64,000 bases of DNA from Comamonas sp. BIGb0152 (GTDB lineage: Bacteria > Pseudomonadota > Gammaproteobacteria > Burkholderiales > Burkholderiaceae_C): positions 124,001 to 188,000 of the forward strand of contig NZ_JANUDY010000011.1 of NCBI RefSeq assembly GCF_024809975.1. The letters run 5' to 3'. Positions 25,632 through 34,203 of this stretch are shown piece after piece. The notes under the pieces were generated by a model that did no database searches, had not been told where the DNA came from, and saw only the letters and a program-made list of their open reading frames with translations. Position numbers and translations under genes: made by a program. Positions within the stretch are counted from its first letter, which is position 1. The number at the start of each line of letters is the position of its first letter.

Positions 25632-26339
25632 TCAGGCCTTGGGCAACTGCGGCGGCGTTACCAGGTCATCCAGGCTCAAGCCCTTCTCGCGCAGCAGCGC
25701 TTCAAGCAGGGGCTTGAGTTGGCCCAGGCTCTCGTCCACCGCTTCGCGCACGGTGTCGACCACCACCTGAGTGCTGCGCTCGATCTCGATGTTCAGGCGG
25801 TCGCCAGCGCGCTTGCTGCCAAACACGGTCATGCGCAAGGTCTCGGGGATCAGCCAGACTTCGAACCAGCCCTCTTGCCGGTTCACCTCGGCGACGGTCA
25901 GGCTGGCGCCATTGATGGCGATGTAGCCCTTGGCAAACACATAGCGGCGGAAGGCCTCGGGCACCGCCACGCGCATCACATGGTTGTTGTCGAACTGGCG
26001 CACCTGCGCCAGGGTGCCAGTAAAGTCCACATGGCCTGACAGCGGGTGGCCACCAATCTCGGCGCCATCCTTGGCGGCGCGCTCCACGTTGACGGGCGAA
26101 TCCAGTTCCAGCGCGCCCAAGGTGGTGATGTTCAGGCTTTGCTGCATCACATCAAAGCGTGCGTGCGTGGCATCCACCAGCTCGGTCACCGTCAGGCATA
26201 CGCCGTCGTGCGACACGCTGGCCCCTATGGCCAGGTCTTCGCAGAAGCCATCGGGAAAGGCCACGGTAAAGCTCCGCAGCCCCGGTTGGTCGTCGATGGC
26301 GCTGATGCGCGCCACTGCTTGAATAATGCCGGTAAACAC
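25632..26339 (-). CDS. ribE: Riboflavin synthase (alpha subunit)
   Basis: A 235-residue cytoplasmic enzyme dismutating two 6,7-dimethyl-8-ribityllumazines to riboflavin. The start is a GTG giving the invariant MFTGII N-terminus, with AAGGAG six bases upstream; the frame runs 16 residues further back. Two lumazine-binding barrels are visible: N-domain with SHDGVCLTVTEL and IGGHPLSGHVDFTG, C-domain with FAKGYIAINGASLTV. A C-terminal tail of about 30 residues (after VDTVREAVDES) exceeds the minimal enzyme. No other riboflavin gene and no FMN riboswitch is nearby. Confidence 0.96.
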   Translation of the reverse strand: MFTGIIQAVARISAIDDQPGLRSFTVAFPDGFCEDLAIGASVSHDGVCLTVTELVDATHARFDVMQQSLNITTLGALELDSPVNVERAAKDGAEIGGHPLSGHVDFTGTLAQVRQFDNNHVMRVAVPEAFRRYVFAKGYIAINGASLTVAEVNRQEGWFEVWLIPETLRMTVFGSKRAGDRLNIEIERSTQVVVDTVREAVDESLGQLKPLLEALLREKGLSLDDLVTPPQLPKA

Positions 26340-26385
26340 AGCCCACTCCTTACAGCGCTGGCAAGCCTGGGCCAGCGGCTGACAC

Positions 26386-26436
26386 AAAAAAATAAAACCC
26401 GCCCGCCGCCCGTCGATTGGATGGCTGTGAGCGGGC
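26386..26436 (-). terminator. Probable rho-independent terminator of pmbA
   Basis: On the minus strand GCCCGC and GCGGGC can pair across a 24-base loop, with a GC-rich tail running into TTTTATTTTTTT. The U-tract is strong; the stem is moderate. Confidence 0.65.
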
Positions 26437-26460
26437 TGGACGCTAGTCAGCGGCGAGGGA

Positions 26461-27861
26461 TCAGGACCCTGCCACCTTCATGCGGTTGATCAGGATACTG
26501 CCCAAAGTCTTGGAGCCGGCGTTGTACGCATCGGCGCCCACTGCCTCAATGCCCTTGAACATGTCCTTGAGGTTGCCGGCGATAGTGATTTCTTCCACCG
26601 GGAAGGCAATCTTGCCGTTCTCGACCCAGAAGCCACTGGCGCCACGCGAGTAATCGCCGGTGACCGGGTTCACGCCCTGGCCCATCAGCTCGATCACAAA
26701 CAGGCCCGTGCCCAGCTTTTGCAGCATGGCGTCCAGGTCGTCCGAAGGGCGCGTCTTGGTCGAGTAGAAGTGCAGGTTGTGCGCGCCGCCGGCATTGCCA
26801 GTGGTGTGCATGCTCAGCTTGCGGGCCGAATAGGTGGACAGGAAATAGCCGGCCACCTTGCCGTCCTCGATCACCGAGCGCTTGGATACGCGCACGCCTT
26901 CATCGTCATAAGGCGCGCTGCCCTTGCCGCCGATGATGAACGGGTCTTCCACCAGCTGGATGTGCTTGGGGAAGACCTTCTTGCCCAGCGAATGCAGCAA
27001 AAAGGAGCTGCGGCGGTACAGGGCGCCACCGCTGATGGCCTGCACCAGCGAGCCCACGAGGCCTGCGGCCAGCGGTGCATCGAACAGCACCGGGCATTCG
27101 GTGGTGGGGATCTTGCGTGCGCCCAGGCGCGACAGCGCCCGCTCTGCGGCATAGCGGCCTACCACCGCCGGATCGGCCAGATCGCCCGCATGGCGCATGC
27201 TGCTGTACCAGGCATCGCGCTGCATATCGGCACCCTTGCCAGCGATGGGCGCCACCGACAGGCTGTGGCGCGAGCTGGCATAGCCACCGGCAAAGCCGTT
27301 GGTGTGGGCGCTGTAGAAATGGCTTTGCTGGGCCGATACACCGGCGCCTTCGCTGTTGCTGATGCGCTTGTCGGTGGCAAAAGCTGCGGCCTCGCATTGC
27401 AGGGCCAATTGGGCCGCTGCTTCGCTGTCAATGGCCCAAGGATGGAATAGCTCCAGGTCACGGTGCTCGGCTACTGGCACAATGTCGGCTGCGTCGGGCA
27501 GGCCTGCGATCGGGTCCTCGGCGGTGAAGCGTGCAATGTCATAGGCCGCCTGCACGGTGCGCTGCACTGCTTGGGCAGAAAAGTCGGAGGTACTGGCATT
27601 GCCACGGCGTTTGCCCAGATAGACTGTCACCCCCAGTGATTTGTCCCGGTTGCGCTCCACCGTCTCCAGCTCGCCTTTGCGCACACTGACCGACAGACCG
27701 GAGCCTTCGGAGGCATCGGCCCCGGCATCACTGGCCCCCAGTTTTTTGGCATGCGAGAGCGCCTGCTCGACTAGATCTTTGAAAAATGCGCGGCTGTAGC
27801 TAAAGCCGGACTCAGCCTTGGCATCGCCTTGGCTGTTAGAGCTGGATACGGATTTTTTCAT
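26461..27861 (-). CDS. pmbA: Metalloprotease PmbA (TldE)
   Basis: A 466-residue cytoplasmic protein of the TldD/PmbA family. With TldD it forms a protease that matures small peptides such as microcin B17 and degrades CcdA; PmbA itself is the non-catalytic partner. Visible family segments are LSVSVRKGELETVERNRDKSLGVTVYLG near residue 60, an internal FDAPLAAGLVGSLVQAISGGALY, and the C-terminal MGQGVNPVTGDYSRGASGFWVENG. The start MKKSVSSSN is chosen over the longer frame, as it follows the gap to the divergent darP gene. A terminator-like structure follows. Confidence 0.94.
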   Translation of the reverse strand: MKKSVSSSNSQGDAKAESGFSYSRAFFKDLVEQALSHAKKLGASDAGADASEGSGLSVSVRKGELETVERNRDKSLGVTVYLGKRRGNASTSDFSAQAVQRTVQAAYDIARFTAEDPIAGLPDAADIVPVAEHRDLELFHPWAIDSEAAAQLALQCEAAAFATDKRISNSEGAGVSAQQSHFYSAHTNGFAGGYASSRHSLSVAPIAGKGADMQRDAWYSSMRHAGDLADPAVVGRYAAERALSRLGARKIPTTECPVLFDAPLAAGLVGSLVQAISGGALYRRSSFLLHSLGKKVFPKHIQLVEDPFIIGGKGSAPYDDEGVRVSKRSVIEDGKVAGYFLSTYSARKLSMHTTGNAGGAHNLHFYSTKTRPSDDLDAMLQKLGTGLFVIELMGQGVNPVTGDYSRGASGFWVENGKIAFPVEEITIAGNLKDMFKGIEAVGADAYNAGSKTLGSILINRMKVAGS

Positions 27862-27886
27862 ACTGCCCGCTATGATACTGATAACC

Positions 27887-27918
27887 GCCATCGCCCAGGC
27901 ACTGCGCCGGGCGATGGC
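27887..27918 (+). promoter_or_regulatory. Strong hairpin in the darP leader
   Basis: GCCATCGCCC (27887-27896) and GGGCGATGGC (27909-27918) form a perfect 10-bp stem around a 12-base loop, ending 23 bp before the darP start. The sequence TATGAT at 27871-27876 upstream could be a -10 box. No Shine-Dalgarno is evident before darP, so the hairpin may influence its translation. Confidence 0.5.
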
Positions 27919-27941
27919 CTTTTGAACAAAAGCATTTAACC

Positions 27942-28625
27942 ATGTCACGCAAACCCAAAAAAGGCTATTTCGTACGCGGCAAGTTCGTGGCCGAAGGCAG
28001 CGAACTCGATATCGAGCTGAAGGCCGAACTCAAAGGCACCACCGAGTCGAGCAAATCCGACCTGAAAAAGGAGATGGATGGCCTGCAAGACCTGGGCAAA
28101 GAACTGCTGACCTTGCGCAGCGACCTCTTCAAGCGGCTGGAGCTGCCAGAGATCCTGGCCACTGCCCTGGCCGAGGCCAAGCGCATCACCAATTTTGAAG
28201 GCAAGCGCCGCCAGATGCAGTTCATCGGCAAGCTGATGCGCAAGCTCGATGAGAAAGAGCTCGCCGCTGTCAACGCCGCCCTGGCCGAGCAAAAAGAAGG
28301 CTCCAGCCTGGAAAAAGGCCTGCTGCATGCGGCAGAGCAGTGGCGCGATCGCATGATCGTCAGCGACGACGCGGTCGCCCAATGGATCAACGAAGCCCCC
28401 GATACCGACATCCAGCAGCTGCGCTCGCTGGTGCGCCAGGCCCGCAAGGATCTGCCCAGCGCGCATGACGCGAATGTGCAGGAATCCACCGGCCTGGCCG
28501 CCCGCAAAGGCCGGGCCTACCGCGAGCTGTTCCAGCTGGTGCGCGACCACGTGATGGCCTCGCACGGTGCCAGCCGCAGCGCTGCCGATGCCGAAGACGG
28601 CGACGATGAAGACGACCAGGCTTAA
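27942..28625 (+). CDS. darP: Ribosome biogenesis factor DarP (YjgA, DUF615)
   Basis: A 227-residue cytoplasmic helical protein of the YjgA/DarP family, which binds late 50S precursors and aids peptidyl-transferase-centre assembly. Family motifs are MSRKPKKGYFVRGKFV at the N-terminus, KSDLKKEMDGLQDLGKELL, RKRQxQFIGKLMR (here GKRRQMQFIGKLMRKLD) and KGRAYRELFQLVRD near the end. The tail is very acidic (DAEDGDDEDDQA). Its pairing with pmbA on the opposite strand is conserved in proteobacteria and supports both calls. Confidence 0.95.
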   Translation: MSRKPKKGYFVRGKFVAEGSELDIELKAELKGTTESSKSDLKKEMDGLQDLGKELLTLRSDLFKRLELPEILATALAEAKRITNFEGKRRQMQFIGKLMRKLDEKELAAVNAALAEQKEGSSLEKGLLHAAEQWRDRMIVSDDAVAQWINEAPDTDIQQLRSLVRQARKDLPSAHDANVQESTGLAARKGRAYRELFQLVRDHVMASHGASRSAADAEDGDDEDDQA

Positions 28626-28652
28626 CCACAGCCAAGCAAGGCAAGCAACCCC

Positions 28653-29249
28653 ATGAGCGCAAGCTACGACACCGTCAAGATTGGCCTGGTCTCCATCAGC
28701 GACCGCGCCAGCACTGGCGTCTATGAAGACAAGGGCCTGCCCGCACTGCAAGACTGGCTGGGCCGCGCCCTGCGCAACCCCGTGCAGTACGAGACCCGAT
28801 TGATTGCCGACGAGCAGGCGCTGATCAGCCAGACCCTGGTGGCGCTGGTGGACGCTGGGTGCGCGCTGGTGCTGACCACCGGCGGCACGGGCCCCGCCTT
28901 GCGCGATGTAACGCCCGAGGCCACCCTCGCCGTGGCCGACAAGCTGATGCCCGGCTTTGGCGAGCAAATGCGCCAGATCAGCCTGCAGTTTGTGCCCACC
29001 GCGATTCTGTCGCGCCAGGTGGCCGTCATCCGGGGCAGCAGCCTCATCATCAACCTGCCCGGCCAGCCCAAGGCGATTGCCCAAACCCTGGAAGGCCTGA
29101 AGGACGCAGACGGCCAGCAGCAGGTGCCCGGCATCTTTGCGGCAGTGCCCTACTGCATCGACCTGATCGGCGGCCCCTATCTGCAGACCGTGGAAGCTGT
29201 TTGCAAAGCCTTCCGCCCCAAAGGCGCCGAACGCCCCAGCGCGGGCTAG
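28653..29249 (+). CDS. mog: Molybdopterin adenylyltransferase
   Basis: A 198-residue cytoplasmic enzyme that adenylates molybdopterin before molybdate insertion. MogA/MoeA-type motifs are KIGLVSISDRASTGVYEDKG at the N-terminus, LVLTTGGTGPALRDVTPEAT (the TTGGTG loop with the D-x-T-P-E signature) and the STAILSRQ-like PTAILSRQVAVIRGSSLIINLPGQP. It follows darP by 27 bp on the same strand, so the two are probably co-transcribed. AAGG lies upstream of the ATG. Confidence 0.95.
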   Translation: MSASYDTVKIGLVSISDRASTGVYEDKGLPALQDWLGRALRNPVQYETRLIADEQALISQTLVALVDAGCALVLTTGGTGPALRDVTPEATLAVADKLMPGFGEQMRQISLQFVPTAILSRQVAVIRGSSLIINLPGQPKAIAQTLEGLKDADGQQQVPGIFAAVPYCIDLIGGPYLQTVEAVCKAFRPKGAERPSAG

Positions 29250-29279
29250 GCGCTCCAGACAGCAAAGATCACCAACCAA

Positions 29280-29313
29280 GAGCGCGAAATGTGTACACAG
29301 TTTCGCGCTCTTT
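29280..29313 (+). terminator. Hairpin terminator after mog
   Basis: GAGCGCGAAA pairs with TTTCGCGCTC over 10 bp around an 11-base loop, itself containing the palindrome TGTGTACACA, followed by a short TTT. The U-tract is weak. The remaining gap to 29553 holds no supported gene; only upstream frame of the next gene is open. Confidence 0.7.
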
Positions 29314-29553
29314 GCATTTCAGGCGGCCAATGCCCCAGGTCTTTTAAGCTGCGCAGCCAGCCAGCACGGGCAACCGCATTTTTTGGTTAAATGCTTGCTT
29401 GCCGCTTTGCCGCTCAGGTCTTCTGGGCGGCCAGTGCTTCTTCATTTCGGCGCCCTCGCCCCCACCCGCCTGTTCCTCCATCCAAGCCTTTGGCCAGCAC
29501 GGCCAAGCAGCGCTTGCTGCGATTGCGGCCTGGGGCAGCGCGCCCAGCGCCCC

Positions 29554-30762
29554 ATGCAAAAGTCACCCGTTACGCTCACCCTGCTGTTCGCCCTGTGCAC
29601 CATGATTGGTCCACTGGGCATCGATACCTACCTGCCCTCCTTCCATGCCATTGGGCAGGAATTTGGTGCATCACCCATAGCGGTGCAGCAGACCCTGAGC
29701 GTCTATGTCTTTGCGATGGCGACCACCATGCTGTTCTACGGCACGCTCAGCGACACCTTTGGCCGCCGCCGGGTGCTGCTGGTCTCCGCCCTGGGCTACT
29801 GCGTCACCTCGCTGGCAGCGGCCTTTGCCGCATCCATCGAATCGCTGGTGCTGATGCGCCTGGTGCAAGGCCTGTGCGCCGGCTCGGGCATGGTGATCGT
29901 GCGTGCCATGGTGCAAGACCAGCACCAAGGGGCCGAGGCGCAGCGCATGATGGCGCTCGTCATGATGGTGTTTGGCCTGGCCCCAGCCCTGGCGCCCGTG
30001 CTGGGTGGCTGGCTGCAAAGCCATGGCGGCTGGCGCTACAGCTTCTATTTTCTGTCCGCCTTTGGCGCCGTGCTGGCACTGCTGATCTGGCGCCAACTGC
30101 CCGAGACCCTGCCGCCCGAGCGCCGCACGCCGTTAAAGCTCAAGGTCATCGCCGGCAACTACCTGCAGGCGCTGCGCAACCGCAAGTTCCGCACCATGCT
30201 CATCGGCCTGGCGCTGATGGCTGGCGCCAACTCCATCTACATCAGCTCAGCGGCTGAGTTTGTGATGACCATCCTGGGCATGGACGAAACCTCGCTGGGC
30301 TGGCTGTTCATCCCGCTGATCGCCGGCACCATGCTGGGCTCGGCCGTCTCCAGCATCTTTGCCCGCCGCATTCCGCCCACCGTGCAAAAGCGCATCGGCT
30401 ACGCCTGCCTGCTCATCGCCTGCGCCTGCAACCTGCTCTACAACAGCCTGACCCAGCAGCCCACTGTGCCCTGGGCCGTCCTGCCGATCACGCTCTACAC
30501 CTTTGGCATCTCCCAGCTGATGCCCATCCTGACCCTGGAAGCCATGGGCCAGTTCCCCCAGATGCGCGGCCTGGCCTCGTCGCTGCAGGGCTTTAGCCAG
30601 ATGATGGTCTTCACCATCATCTCCGCCCTGGTTGCCCCCCAGCTCTTTCATAGCGGCCTGATGCTGGCGCTAGGGCTGGCGGTGACGGTGCTGTTGGGGA
30701 TGGCGGTGTTTGCCTGGGCTTCGCGCATGCCGGATACGCGGGGGGTTGGGCAGGCGGTTTGA
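29554..30762 (+). CDS. Bcr/CflA family multidrug efflux MFS transporter
   Basis: A 402-residue inner-membrane drug:H+ antiporter with twelve predicted helices. It shows the Bcr/CflA N-terminus (TLLFALCTMIGPLGIDTYLPSF), loop 2-3 motif GTLSDTFGRRRVLL, motif B-like RLVQGLCAGSGMVIVRAMVQDQ, and the drug-antiporter motif C region LAPALAPVLGGWL. Relatives export bicyclomycin, chloramphenicol or sulfonamides, and some export Cys or arabinose. The frame is open 57 residues upstream, but homology begins at the ATG at 29554. Confidence 0.92.
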   Translation: MQKSPVTLTLLFALCTMIGPLGIDTYLPSFHAIGQEFGASPIAVQQTLSVYVFAMATTMLFYGTLSDTFGRRRVLLVSALGYCVTSLAAAFAASIESLVLMRLVQGLCAGSGMVIVRAMVQDQHQGAEAQRMMALVMMVFGLAPALAPVLGGWLQSHGGWRYSFYFLSAFGAVLALLIWRQLPETLPPERRTPLKLKVIAGNYLQALRNRKFRTMLIGLALMAGANSIYISSAAEFVMTILGMDETSLGWLFIPLIAGTMLGSAVSSIFARRIPPTVQKRIGYACLLIACACNLLYNSLTQQPTVPWAVLPITLYTFGISQLMPILTLEAMGQFPQMRGLASSLQGFSQMMVFTIISALVAPQLFHSGLMLALGLAVTVLLGMAVFAWASRMPDTRGVGQAV

Positions 30763-30854
30763 GCGCGTATGGATGACCAGGGTCGCGCTTGGCCGGTCCT
30801 AGAGCACTTCAGGTTGCTGCTGTTCCCGAGGCCCGCCAAGCATTCAAACCTCGA

Positions 30855-31268
30855 TCAGTTACCCCGGTAGCTTGAGAAGCCATAAGGGCTCAGCAGCAAG
30901 GGGATGTGGTAGTGCGGGACCGAGCCGTCTGCCTTGAAGATCACTGGGATTTCCGGGAAGAAGGTGGAGGTGTTTTGTTTGTTGAACCACTCCTCGGTCT
31001 GGAAGGTGACGCGGTAGCTGCCTTTGTCCATGGTGGACTCGGAGGGGTAGAGTGCGGCAATACGTCCTTGGGCGTTGGTGACGCCTTCATTGATTTGCAC
31101 CCACTTGTCATTGACCTTCTTTTCCAGCTTCACGTTCACACCCGCTGACGGCAGGCCGTCTTGCAAGTTCAGCACATGAACGCTCAAAGGGTTCTGCGCG
31201 GCCAGCGCGGAGGTGGCGATGGCGGCGTTCAGCAGCAGGCCGGTGAGAAGCAGTTTGGTTTTTTGCAT
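30855..31268 (-). CDS. hiuH: Periplasmic hydroxyisourate hydrolase (transthyretin-like)
   Basis: A 137-residue protein hydrolysing 5-hydroxyisourate in the urate pathway. A signal peptide (MQKTKLLLTGLLLNAAIATSALAA) places it in the periplasm, as for E. coli HiuH (YedX). Active-site landmarks are His31 in LSVHVLN, the late HYHIPLLLSPYGFSSYRG, and the conserved YRG end. AGGAG precedes the ATG at 31268, so the longer upstream frame is rejected. It lies 52 bp after the GlcG-like gene and is probably co-transcribed with it, divergent from a two-component system, as in E. coli hprRS-hiuH. Confidence 0.93.
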   Translation of the reverse strand: MQKTKLLLTGLLLNAAIATSALAAQNPLSVHVLNLQDGLPSAGVNVKLEKKVNDKWVQINEGVTNAQGRIAALYPSESTMDKGSYRVTFQTEEWFNKQNTSTFFPEIPVIFKADGSVPHYHIPLLLSPYGFSSYRGN

Positions 31269-31320
31269 GAAAACTCCTGGGTTTAGGTCAATGAACAAGA
31301 AATTGAAGTAATAAAGGCAG

Positions 31321-31821
31321 TCACTTGGCGGTGCCCAGCACTTTGTCGATGGCTTCCAAGGCGCAAGCCTCGTCAAAGACGGAGCCCCCTGCGCCACCCA
31401 CGCCGATCGCGCCGATGACTTCGTCGCCCACTTTGACGGGCACGCCGCCGCCGATCAGCAAGAGGCTGTCAATCGTGTTCAGATTGTTGGATTCGGGGTT
31501 CTTGCGGGCGTTTTCCGCAAAAATGCGCGAAGGTGTCTTGGTTGAAAGCGCAGTGAATGCCTTCTTGATCGCAGCGTCGGTGTTATGCGGGCCGACCCGG
31601 TCGTCGCGCTGCAAAGACAGCAGATGGCCACCCCGGTCAATCACGGCGGCCACGGCCACACGGCCTTGTGCGTGGCAGGCCGACATGGTTGCCTCCACCA
31701 AAGCATTTGCCAAAGGGAGAGACATATTGCTTTGCTGCAGTGGCGCAGGCGGGGCGGCAAAGGCATGGACTGCGGTCATCAGAAGAACACCGCACACGGG
31801 TGTGGTGGAAAGCCATTGCAT
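31321..31821 (-). CDS. GlcG/HbpS family (DUF336) periplasmic protein
   Basis: A 166-residue exported protein: signal peptide ending near VHAFA, then a DUF336 domain with ANALVEATMSACHAQG, VAAVIDRGGHLLSLQRDD, and GGVPVKVGDEVIGAIGVGGAGGSVFDEACA. The family includes GlcG of the glycolate operon and HbpS, a heme-binding, redox-responsive accessory of a two-component system in Streptomyces. Of two starts, 31821 is preferred because AGGA lies eight bases upstream; 31830 is too close to it. It heads a two-gene unit with hiuH and could be an accessory sensor for the divergent HprRS-like system (inference). Confidence 0.87.
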   Translation of the reverse strand: MQWLSTTPVCGVLLMTAVHAFAAPPAPLQQSNMSLPLANALVEATMSACHAQGRVAVAAVIDRGGHLLSLQRDDRVGPHNTDAAIKKAFTALSTKTPSRIFAENARKNPESNNLNTIDSLLLIGGGVPVKVGDEVIGAIGVGGAGGSVFDEACALEAIDKVLGTAK

Positions 31822-31899
31822 TTTGGTCATCCTGCATTCGAATTGTTTAGCGATTAGCGGGCATTTTGCGCAGGGCGCTTAACACCAAGATGGCAGCTT

Positions 31900-31917
31900 C
31901 ATTACATTTTTTTAATG
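31900..31917. promoter_or_regulatory. HprR/CusR-type palindrome
   Basis: CATTACATTTTTTTAATG is an 18-bp imperfect palindrome with CATTA and TAATG arms, between the divergent hiuH unit and the two-component genes. It has the length and arms of the E. coli HprR box (CATTACA-N4-TGTAATG as I recall it), with T for G at one position. A TATGAT at 31938-31943 would place the box over the -35 region of the regulator promoter. Confidence 0.55.
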
Positions 31918-31983
31918 TTCCAGCCTCTATTTATGGTTATGATTTCTGGATTTTAAAAACGCAGCATTAATACTAATAAATTT

Positions 31984-32658
31984 ATGCGCATATTAATCAT
32001 TGAAGACGAAACAAAATCGGCAGAATACCTGAAGAAGGGTCTCCGAGATTCAGGCTATCAGGTCGAGGTGGCCCACGATGGTATTGATGGCCTGTTCATC
32101 GCCCAATCCAGCGACTTTGATCTACTGATCCTGGATGTCATGCTGCCCGGCATGGATGGCTGGGGTGTGATCCGCCGCTTTCGCGAGCGCAGCCAGGTTC
32201 CCGTGCTTTTTTTGACGGCGCGAGATTCCGTGGAGGACCGCGTCAAAGGCCTGGAGCTGGGCGCTGATGACTACCTGATCAAACCTTTTTCCTACGCCGA
32301 GCTTTTGGCGCGGGTGCGTACCCTGCTGCGCAGAACCCCGATGCGCCAGCAAGACATTGTTGCGCTGGCCGATCTGGAGGTGGACATTCGCAAACGCCGG
32401 GCCACGCGCGGCGGCCAGCGCATTGACCTGACGAACAAAGAGTTTGCCCTGCTGCAATTGCTGCTGCAGCACAAGGGGGAGGTGATGTCGCGCAGCCAGA
32501 TTGCCTCCCAGGTCTGGGACATGAACTTCGACAGCGACACGAATGTGGTGGATGTGGCCATCCGCCGCCTGCGCGCCAAGATTGATGATGCGTTTGCAGT
32601 CAAGCTCATCCAAACCGTGCGCGGAATGGGTTACCGCATGGAGGACCCACTGCCGTGA
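31984..32658 (+). CDS. OmpR-family response regulator, CusR/HprR type
   Basis: A 224-residue two-component response regulator. The receiver domain (1-120) starts [20 protein letters not shown], with phospho-acceptor Asp51 in [14 protein letters not shown], Thr in FLTARDS and Lys in [19 protein letters not shown]. The C-terminal OmpR winged helix covers about 125-224 ([37 protein letters not shown]). This is the heavy-metal (CusR/CopR/IrlR/HprR) subgroup. Its location next to a periplasmic hiuH makes an HprR role, sensing H2O2/HOCl, more likely than copper sensing. No ribosome site is seen before the ATG. The stop overlaps the GTG start of the kinase. Confidence 0.92.
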   Translation: MRILIIEDETKSAEYLKKGLRDSGYQVEVAHDGIDGLFIAQSSDFDLLILDVMLPGMDGWGVIRRFRERSQVPVLFLTARDSVEDRVKGLELGADDYLIKPFSYAELLARVRTLLRRTPMRQQDIVALADLEVDIRKRRATRGGQRIDLTNKEFALLQLLLQHKGEVMSRSQIASQVWDMNFDSDTNVVDVAIRRLRAKIDDAFAVKLIQTVRGMGYRMEDPLP

Positions 32659-34028
32659 CAGGCCAAAAATATGCCAGCCTGCGGTTACGACTCGCCTTGC
32701 TGTTTGCATTGGCAAGTGCAGTTTTGTTTGCCTTGATGGGGGCTTATGTTTTCAACGCGCTGGAAAGAGAAGTCGCCTACCGCGATGACATGGCCTTGCT
32801 TGGGCGAATTGATCGCATCAAAAACATTATCAAAGACAATAACAACATCGATTTATTAAAAAAGCAGCCCAAGATTTATTCCAATATGCTGGGCAACAAA
32901 GACAATGCGCTATGGATTATGGATGGCAGCGGTGCGCTTTTGATTGAGGTGAACCCGGAAAACCTGCCGACACCGGTCATCTCCGAACTCAATCCCCTTC
33001 CCTTGTTCACCACCGCAGGCGCAAAAACAGCGCGCATGGCCTGGAAGCGGATCAACAACGGAGATTCGGACCTGTTTATCATCGCCAGCAAATTACTGGC
33101 CGAGCGAGAGCAGATGATGGCCGCTTATCGCTGGAACCTGGGCGCGGCGTGGATGGTCGGTGTGCTTCTGGCTTTTGCTGTCGGCTGGGAAGTGGTGCGC
33201 CGTGGGCTTTTCCCCTTGCACCGGCTCAGCCAGCAAGCGGCCGCTGTCAGCCCCCAGCATCTGGGCCTGCGTCTGGATGAACAAAAACAGCCCCAAGAGC
33301 TGCAAGCCTTGACGGCTGCCTTGAACTTGATGCTTGCACGGCTTGAGCAAGGCTATGCAAAACTGGGCCAGTTTTCGGAAGACTTGGCCCATGAGATGCG
33401 GACACCGCTGAACAATCTCATGCTTCAAAACCAGTTGGCCTTGAGCCAGCCCCGAACGTTTGACGACTATGCGCAGTTGCTTGACTCCCAGCAGGAGGAA
33501 TACGAGCGTTTGGCGCGGATGATCGACAACATGCTGTTTCTGGCCCGCGCAGAAAAGCAAGACGCGGCCTTGCAGTTGGAGTCGGTGGATTTGGAAAAAT
33601 TATTCCAACAGCTTTCTGGCTACTTCGAGGGAATGGCCCAAGAGCGGGGAATTCGGATCGAGGCCACCGCCCACGGCCATCTGAGCGCGGACAGCAGCCT
33701 GGTACGCCGTGCGTTGGCCAATCTTCTGGCAAACGCGATTCGCTACGGGGAGGCGGATACCGTCGTCACATTGCGCTGCAACACGCCTTCCCCGAAGTGG
33801 CTGGATATTGAGGTGCTGAATCAAGGGGCGCCCATCGCAGAAGAACACCTCCCCCGGATATTTGACCGTTTCTACCGCTGTGATGCATCCCGCTCCCACC
33901 CCGATGATTCAGGCGGCCTGGGCCTGGCCATTGTCCAGTCGATCATGCATATGCATGGTGGTGAAGTGGTGGTCAGCAGCACGGATGCGGGCACCCAGTT
34001 CAGCCTTCGCTTTCCCAGACGGGATTAG
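32655..34028 (+). CDS. Heavy-metal/oxidative-stress sensor histidine kinase
   Basis: A 457-residue inner-membrane histidine kinase, partner of the preceding regulator (GTG start overlaps its stop). It has helix 1 at about 12-32, a periplasmic loop to about 160, helix 2 ([19 protein letters not shown]), a HAMP domain, and the H-box [15 protein letters not shown] with His246. The N-box is [12 protein letters not shown] and the G-boxes DRFYR and [12 protein letters not shown]. The family is the CusS/CzcS/SilS/CopS type. The sensor loop (32815-32900) is strikingly AT-rich. No metal-binding His/Cys cluster is visible in the loop, consistent with an HprS-like redox role rather than metal sensing. 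Confidence 0.92.
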   Translation: MTGQKYASLRLRLALLFALASAVLFALMGAYVFNALEREVAYRDDMALLGRIDRIKNIIKDNNNIDLLKKQPKIYSNMLGNKDNALWIMDGSGALLIEVNPENLPTPVISELNPLPLFTTAGAKTARMAWKRINNGDSDLFIIASKLLAEREQMMAAYRWNLGAAWMVGVLLAFAVGWEVVRRGLFPLHRLSQQAAAVSPQHLGLRLDEQKQPQELQALTAALNLMLARLEQGYAKLGQFSEDLAHEMRTPLNNLMLQNQLALSQPRTFDDYAQLLDSQQEEYERLARMIDNMLFLARAEKQDAALQLESVDLEKLFQQLSGYFEGMAQERGIRIEATAHGHLSADSSLVRRALANLLANAIRYGEADTVVTLRCNTPSPKWLDIEVLNQGAPIAEEHLPRIFDRFYRCDASRSHPDDSGGLGLAIVQSIMHMHGGEVVVSSTDAGTQFSLRFPRRD

Positions 34029-34141
34029 CGCCGGAGCGGTGCACACCCGCTGTCAGCAGCGTGGCCGCAAGCAGCGTCGGCCATGGCAATTGCAATGCAA
34101 TAGCACCACCGCGAGGCATGCGGACCGTCCCCACTTCTCCT

Positions 34142-34179
34142 AAAAAAACCGCCAGGGCGCCCTAAGACACCCTGGCGGT
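34142..34179 (-). terminator. Rho-independent terminator of the phosphodiesterase gene
   Basis: ACCGCCAGGG and CCCTGGCGGT form a 10-bp stem with a 12-base loop; on the minus strand seven U's follow. Confidence 0.9.
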
Positions 34180-34203
34180 CAACTACCGCTCAAAAGCTAA
34201 AGA

